Below are positions 58,130 to 64,000 of a DNA stretch of 64,000 nt, piece after piece. A program made the translations under genes and the position numbers. Positions within the stretch are counted from its first letter, which is position 1. Each line of letters begins with the position of its first letter. A model generated the notes under the pieces. That model saw nothing but the letters and a program-made list of their open reading frames with translations. It had not been told where the DNA came from and made no database searches. The stretch is taken from assembly GCA_015680685.1 (NCBI GenBank), contig MNCI01023457.1:241775-305774 (forward strand), in the 5' to 3' direction. Source of the stretch: Gnetum montanum. Its lineage: Eukaryota > Streptophyta > Gnetopsida > Gnetales > Gnetaceae.

Positions 58130-59749
58130 ATGAATGTTGGTCATATTTGTATGTCTGGATATGACTAGGATCAATATTTTTATCTATATTTGTACTAATT
58201 TCATCCGATCGAGCAATCATTAGTTAGAAAGTAGACTTCATGCTCTCCATGTCTCTACTTAAGGCTTACACCTATTTCTTCTTATGTGCCATTTGAATTT
58301 GACAAAATCCTTAAAAAGAAGTCTAAGCAATAATCAACACAAAGCTTTAAGGATTTTACTTCAATATTAAATCACCTTCCAACATTAAATCCATATATTA
58401 TAAAAAGACAATTAATTTTCTAGAAAAAAAGAAAATTGTCTAATTTCAATTATTCAAAAAGAAGATTATAATAGGATTCCACAATGCAAAAAACACCCAA
58501 ACAATCTCACACACTTAAATCATGTTGCAGAGCATGAGGCTCTACAACCATAGAATGGTTGTTCTCAAGGTAAGACACAGCTAATAGAGAGTCCTTTCCA
58601 CAACCTAGGGCTTAGATCTCCACTCATAGGACATAAGCAACACTAGGCCAATATCCACTCAATTGACCAAAAGCTACAACACACTCTTGCACTCTTCACA
58701 TATGCTCTCTTGACATCCCATGATATCTCATTCACAACTCTCAATGACATCTCATGACCTCTCATGATGTAACAACCATGAAACACAATTTATATTCATT
58801 AACCAAGCAAGATAAAAATCCTAGGAAATCATCTTTAAGCTCAAATTGAAGTTCCCACATTGTTTTCATCTTTTTCCACTTTCTTTTAGCTATTTCCAAA
58901 CTTGGAACAATAATTTTGAAAATTTCTCTACCCATTCAAGTCGTCTCTAGCTTTTTTGAGACTTCTTGCTGTAAAATTAGCAATTCTAGGGAGATGCCTC
59001 ATTCCTAGCCAAGATGTCTCCTATTGTGGTTGAGACGTCTTGGGTAAATTAGAGATGTCTCATTATTTTATGAGATGTCTCATAGACATTTGTGATGTCT
59101 CATGTACTTTTGAGACATCTTGTTTGAGATTGCTAATACATTTCTTGCCATTTTATGGAGCAATGTTGGTTGATTTGATACTTAATTTAGTTCACAGATT
59201 TTAATATATATATATATAAGCAAAGGAAAGCCAATAGAAAAATATATTTTGTTAAAAGTATGAGCATGAAATGTCACATATTGGGATTATTATGAAGGAA
59301 TTTAAAAATTATCAAGTAGCAATAGGATGAGAACCCAGTGCTTGCAAATTCGTTATTCAAGGAAAATAACTAGAAAGTTTTAGGACTAAATAATGTTAAC
59401 AAAATCAGCAAATAAGAGACGATAAAAAATCCTTAGTTTTAGATTCTGTAGGGGTATAGCAACATAGTTTACTAATTGCTATGCAGAACCTACATCTTCA
59501 AACCAAAAGCACATGAAATTGAGAGAAGGGTCTTGGCAAAATGCCAAGATATATTACCACATGTAATTGACAGTTCACCATTAAAATAGTGGTTTCCTCT
59601 ACATTTTTTTTGAAGGCAAAGGCAGATTGCATAAAAAGATCACCAAGAAATAATAAAAACTATTCGTGATGCAAGAAGGAAGGTGAAAGATGAAACAACA
59701 TGATGGAAATTCCATGAAAAATGGTAGAAACGCTATAATTGATATTAGT

Positions 59750-60618
59750 TGATGAGTGGCGAGGTACCCCTACACTCAACCATATGAATACGAGCATTTC
59801 ACGCATGATCCAATCGAACTTCGCATACAGGCTAGTTGTGTTATCTAGATAGTTGCTCGTTGATCATAGTCCGCTGTCTTCCCACTTGGACTGGTATATG
59901 CTTTGTCATGTATGGTTTAGTCCAAAGTGAGGTGTATGATGTGGTTTCTAACCTAGGGCTACTCCTAGAGGCAATGGAAAATAAATTTAATTAAGCTAGG
60001 AGGAAAAGGGTGAAGAGAGTCTAAGCTAGCCTAGGTGTGATGAGCATCCATCCCTTAATCATCCATACACATCTTGGACCTTGTGCACAGCTACCACTAG
60101 GATTACCAAGTGCATGGCCTAGGTACGCTACTAGGATACCAAGTAGTTACGCTTGAATGCTCATGATTAAGTCAACTCATTCCACGTTTAAGGAGTTTAG
60201 GGTGAAGATATATTAACTACCAAAGCAATAAATAAAAATAACAATTACATAATCAAACCAAGTGAATGCTGCAATGATGAAGTAATCTCAATTTTTATTT
60301 TCGATCATGTGCATGTCCAAGTACGTCACACTTGAATAAAGGTTCCGTATGATTACAGTCATCACACTGTGGGCATGCACTAGGGGAAAGGGTTGAGAAG
60401 AATTAAAAATGAACTAACTTCTATCTACTGACTGAAAACTAACTGAAAAACTAACGCCTTGACTCCTTGTGCCTACATGTGTATTTATAGGCCCGTATAG
60501 GAGTCATGATATCGTATATCCGATATCGCTTCTTAGGTCGCAATATCACGTACTCGATATCATGGGTTTGATATTGGGGGTTTGATATCGAAGCCTACTA
60601 AATCATGATTCATCATCA
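59750..60618 (-). mobile_element. Athila-like solo LTR nested in insertion B
   Basis: Begins TGATGAGTGGCGAGGTACCC, the complement of the subfamily-1 LTR end, and finishes in a CATCATCA run. U3 at the right end has GATATCG palindromes (60507-60590), with a TATA-like TATTTATAGGCCC at about 60481. No interior or primer-binding site adjoins it. The target duplication is unclear. Confidence 0.8.
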
Positions 60619-61490
60619 TTGATAAACCCATTTACTAGCATATATAAGCAAATAAAAACATAAAAATTGGTGCCCCACATGATGAATGTATCATGTTTTC
60701 TCGAATTGGCTTGGTTGCCCCTCACATCATTTTTAGTCACCAACACCTGCAAATGGTTTCAGTTTAACATTTCATTTCTTGGTTTATTTGACAAAGCCAC
60801 CAATTGTGCATAGGCTTTGATCCATTTGAGAAAATGCCTTTTGCTGCCTTAGAAACTTTTGAGGCATTTTTCCTAAAATCATGTAGAAGTAGATGCAGAA
60901 GACAAAGAATGGAAAACCGTAGTGGCAAGATAGGATGATGAGCACAACAACCACTTAGGCTCAGGCTTAGGTAGAGGTGCAGGTAGCATAGGTGTAGAAA
61001 TGTCTTGAATCTTAGGGCTAGGAGGCGTTGCAATGTTTCAAGGGTTTCAATAGAGTTAAGGATGGTAGCAATTGGAAGACTGTGTGTACACTTTACTCTG
61101 GTAATCATGGCCTCAATGATTGACACATCAAGATTTGAGCTTTGCTACAAGGCAAATCTTCCACAGGTATAGTTGTTGCATCAATCAAGTTCCATTTGAA
61201 ACTGTTGCTTCAAAATTCCATCAAAATCAATGGTGTTAAAAGCGAAAGATGAGGGCCACGCTGTAAAGCATTAAACCTTTGTTATATTAATCATGAATGA
61301 ATTTAAAAGGAAAAGAAAGAAGCAGTTTTATTTCCTAATGCTCAAGGGAAAGAAATAACATGAACATAAGATTATAGTATGAGCTTAGATAATTTAAATT
61401 TAATGAATTGGGAAAGTGTGATTTTATTAAAAAAAACACACACACACAACGGAGGAGAGAAATTTATGACATTTGGCTATTATTCCTTTT
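60619..61490 (-). other. Unassigned middle of insertion B, possible host fragment
   Basis: On the minus strand two overlapping frames (about 61130-60760) are fairly open. One includes a Pro-rich run, PKIQDISTPMLPAPLPKPEP; the other is the 120-residue frame at 60764-61126. A CAG|GTGTTGG junction near 60745 looks like a splice-type site. I cannot identify a gene. It has no counterpart in insertion A. Confidence 0.3.
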
Positions 61491-63081
61491 AGGGAAGTTG
61501 TAACTTCCTCTATTGGTTTAACCAACACTTTCAAGATATTTGTAGTTTATTTTACTTTTTCCATCACTAAGGAGACACATGCAATTTTGGCTTAATTTTC
61601 TCATAACTTGTTATAGAAGTTATAACTTCCCAAGGAGTTATGAGTAAATGCCTTAGATATTTGTAACGCACCTTAACTTGTTATGACGAATGTAATTACC
61701 TTGAAGCACTATAAAAAGGCTTTAAAGGTAGAATTAAAAGTGTTCTAGGGTAGGGGCAGAGAGGAGAGGAGAATTTGAAGATTGCTTGTAAGATGGCTTG
61801 TTAAAGACATCATTTCAGCTGCTTTGTTTTAATCATGTAATTTCATTCTTTCCTATTTTGTTTTAATTGCTTAGCTAGTGGTTTAGGTAGTATCATGCTT
61901 GACATTTAAATTTGCAATTTTTAGATTGCTTTTATAGTTCTTTGTTCCATGATAGTAGACTTCTATTAAGATTTGTCATAGAAGAGTTCATGTTGGAAAG
62001 CCTCAAGAGCAATTAAATAGAGAAGTTTATTATTATGCAATGTTTAAGGCTACTATTAGGATTGTTGTAAGAGAGCCTCTGCTATAGACAAGCCAATTGA
62101 GCAATTCAATAGTCTAGAAGCTTCAAAAAAATCTTTGGTATTTTGATAGGACTAAAATAGCTTATTGATTTTTAAAGTATATCCCCTTGGTATTTCAATC
62201 AGAAATTGTCAAATCTTTGAAAGCTCCGTTGTATGCAATCATTGACAGCTATTGTCTAGCCAAAATAGAGATTCATAGATGGTAGTTTACGTAGCAATTT
62301 TTGGTAGTATAGTAGAATTTTCTTTAAGAAATTACTTGTTTGAGCCTAGAAAATTTGAACAATTCATAGATATTGAATTAGGGATAACTTTATTATGAAG
62401 TGTTTTCTTGTATTAATTTACCTTGCTTAAATATTTGAGATTTTCACACAAATCTACTTTCTTTTCTTTCTCTTTTCATTGAATCTTGCTCTATATTCTA
62501 GTTTTCTTGTGGTACTTTCTCTCTCTGGGGAAAATTAGGAGTAGATTGGTAGAGTTCTGCTCAAATGGTTTTGCAAAATTTTATTTGTTACATGTAGGTA
62601 TTATAAGGACCATATAGACTAAGTGATTGAACAAAATAGGAATCTTCAGCAATTCACAGTATTGTACAAAGTTGGCTGAATCTCTTTTATGATAACCGAT
62701 TATAGTTTTATATGCAACCCAACCATTTCAACATTCACAACAACAAACACATACTCACGTTTAACTACTAAGTTTATTTCGAGGTATCTGGGCCTTGGTG
62801 TTGCCAGAGACCAATGAGCACCTAAGCCCTGTTCTAGGCACTTGTTGGCGATTGCATCCCAAATGGTTGCCAACAGAGACGTCTGTCAAAAATCCCAAGA
62901 TGTGTTCTGTAAGCTCTCAACTTAGTCCAAATGTTTCCTGTCTTCCAAAACATCTTTTCTAAGAGTCCAAATCTCTAGCAAGATGACTCCATGGCCTCTA
63001 AAATGTCTCCATAGAGCTTGAAACTTGTAAAAACATACATGTGAGTAAGAGAACAAAAGGATTGGAAGAGGTGTTCCCACA

Positions 63082-64000
63082 CCAACTTGAAGCATCTTGA
63101 AGAATTAGCTAGACTGTAGATCTATCTCTACCATGAGAGAAATTTTTTTTAGATAAAAAATAATTGATAATAAGAGGTGCACCACCTTGAATAATATTAT
63201 GATTAGTGAGTAAAACTGTAGAATCATGAATAATACTGTTACTAGCCATGATTATATCTGAATTGAAAATTTTGATCTCTTAAATAAAAATGAAATTAGG
63301 AACTAAATGTCATATGCGAAGAAAAGCACTATCAACTTTTGTTCAAAGTCTATTAGTAAGACTTGAACATTCCATGAAAAGATTAACATTAGAGGAAGGG
63401 GAAGGAAGCCCCTACCCTATTAACATTATCCAAAAAAAAGAAAGAAAAAAAACATTATCTTCATATATTGACTAATAGTTATAAATGAATTATTAGTAAT
63501 TAAAATATCTTGAACATGCTAACCATTTTAAAAATTTGGCATATATTTGCCAATAGATAGGCTTTTTCGATATTTTTTTATTATGAAGAACCATTTGAAA
63601 ACCATCTAAAATAATAATAGGTTTTTATGAGACCTTAGGAACATATATTTTTTTCTCCCAAGTTGTTGAATTTTTTTTTGAAATTGATTTGATTGGAACC
63701 TTTTTCAAAGATACATTGTATTGAATAGCAGTAAAAGAAAGAGGTGGGTTAACTGTTAAAATATAGTAAAATAAGTTATCATAAGATTTGTAATAAATAA
63801 TCTTCTATGCATAATCAATTCCATGACATAACCTTGGAAGATTGTAATAAATAATCTTCTATGCATAATCAATTCTACAAACACGTAGAAGAATTTCTTG
63901 CTTAAGAATATCAAGATCCACTTCAATCATATATCAAATTCTACAAAAACCACTAGTTGATAGGGTTTTAGGATGTTTAATTGGCTTAATTCTAGAAACA
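63082..64000. other. Unassigned AT-rich sequence
   Basis: No gene recognised. A 36-base block is repeated about 55 bases apart (63784-63821 and 63840-63875), both containing AATAAATAATCTTCTATGCA. Purine-rich runs at 63378-63395 and 63432-63452. The sequence could be old LINE, but no motif supports this. Confidence 0.3.

Larger units (their letters stand above)
54045..58344 (-). pseudogene. Minus-strand chromovirus interior, internally deleted and interrupted
   Basis: From right to left: gag (58310-58138, then 56558-55950 after the GC-rich insertion). The CCHC knuckle region lies at about 55975-55925 and the protease/linker at about 55750-55200. Reverse transcriptase spans about 55100-54480, with RITMRYRFRIPRIYHILDIL and IDLKSGYHQIRIRP. 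Just past the RT (about 54480) the text passes to the integrase/chromodomain tail (about 54430-54130), matching 8700-9020 of the plus-strand copy. RNase H and most of integrase are therefore deleted, and the element could not move on its own. Confidence 0.75.
59131..62875 (+). mobile_element. LTR-type insertion B, related to insertion A
   Basis: Starts TGCTAATACATTTCTTGCC and ends TTGCCAACA, flanked by GAGAT (59126-59130) and GAGAC (62876-62880). The first 30 or so bases resemble the start of insertion A (ACATTTT, GCCATTTCATGG). The last 1.26 kb (61613-62875) matches its LTR-like end, with a TATA box in CACTATAAAAAGGC (about 61708) and the same GGTATCTGGGCCTTGGTGTT. The middle differs from A and contains a nested solo LTR (59750-60618) and an unidentified stretch (60619-61490). 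Confidence 0.75.
58345..63081 (-). mobile_element. Chromovirus 5' LTR, split by insertion B
   Basis: Two parts, 58345-59130 and 62876-63081, together match the LTR at 52990-54044 in order. The left part has the GAGATGTCTC repeats (58990-59125); the right part has CTGTCAAAAATCCCAAGATG, as at 53820, and ends at TGTGGGAACACC on the minus strand (63081). The break falls at the point corresponding to about 53814-53820. Confidence 0.8.

Noticed and set aside
57173-58174. 333-codon minus-strand frame over the GC-rich insertion
   Set aside because: It spans the N gap and lies opposite a coherent plus-strand reading; GC-rich antisense frames are often open by chance.
63784-63875. 55-base direct repeat as part of a larger array
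   Set aside because: Only two units are present and nothing else in the flank repeats; a simple local duplication.

Overview
This window is nuclear DNA of a seed plant with a large, repeat-rich genome. A gymnosperm is my inference, from the depth of nested and decayed retrotransposons and the absence of recent intact ones; no marker fixes the species. I see one convincing intact gene. It is DRP5A, a dynamin-related GTPase of cytokinesis, on the minus strand at 18587-24216, with nine exons, GT-AG introns throughout and 877 residues. Almost everything else is retrotransposon, mostly decayed by C-to-T and G-to-A change.

Left arm, 1-18.5 kb. Athila-like Ty3 LTRs and gag remnants on the minus strand (1-5.2 kb) abut a 5'-truncated, chromodomain-bearing Ty3 element (chromovirus) on the plus strand (5.2-10 kb). 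A second Athila-like LTR, an unidentified degenerate tract (10.9-13.6 kb) and a Ty3 pol fragment (15.1-16.5 kb) follow. A 1.2 kb repeat occurs at 0.73-1.87 kb and again at 13.74-14.95 kb.

Centre, 18.5-26 kb. DRP5A has AACGG (MSA-like) motifs in its promoter, and a small cluster of tRNA-derived SINE-like units lies upstream of it.

Right of the gene, 25.6-43.6 kb. A LINE on the minus strand is split by an Athila-like element with two LTRs and a nearly matching 5-bp target duplication (25871-32977); this element has gag and protease but no polymerase. A second Athila-like element (34655-43570) is itself split by a 3.47 kb insertion, 36324-39797, bounded by a perfect 5-bp duplication GGAAC and TG...CA ends. 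This insertion carries decayed fragments of two host genes, a pentatricopeptide-repeat gene and a Rab1/RabD GTPase gene, joined within about 15 bases. It shares its ends, but not its middle, with a second insertion at 59131-62875. I regard this pair, which looks like gene capture by an LTR-type element, as the most interesting thing in the window.

43.6-64 kb. A Tat-like Ty3 pol on the minus strand (45.8-49.3 kb) is followed by a ladder of about eight diverged 190-bp repeats with a palindromic core (49.9-51.35 kb). A minus-strand chromovirus (about 52.99-63.08 kb) follows, interrupted by a GC-rich insertion with an 8-bp target duplication and A-tail (56567-58129) and, inside its 5' LTR, by the 59131-62875 insertion, which itself contains an Athila-like solo LTR. 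Two assembly gaps are present (39068-39507 and 57822-58045). I found no tRNA, rRNA, CRISPR or prokaryotic feature.
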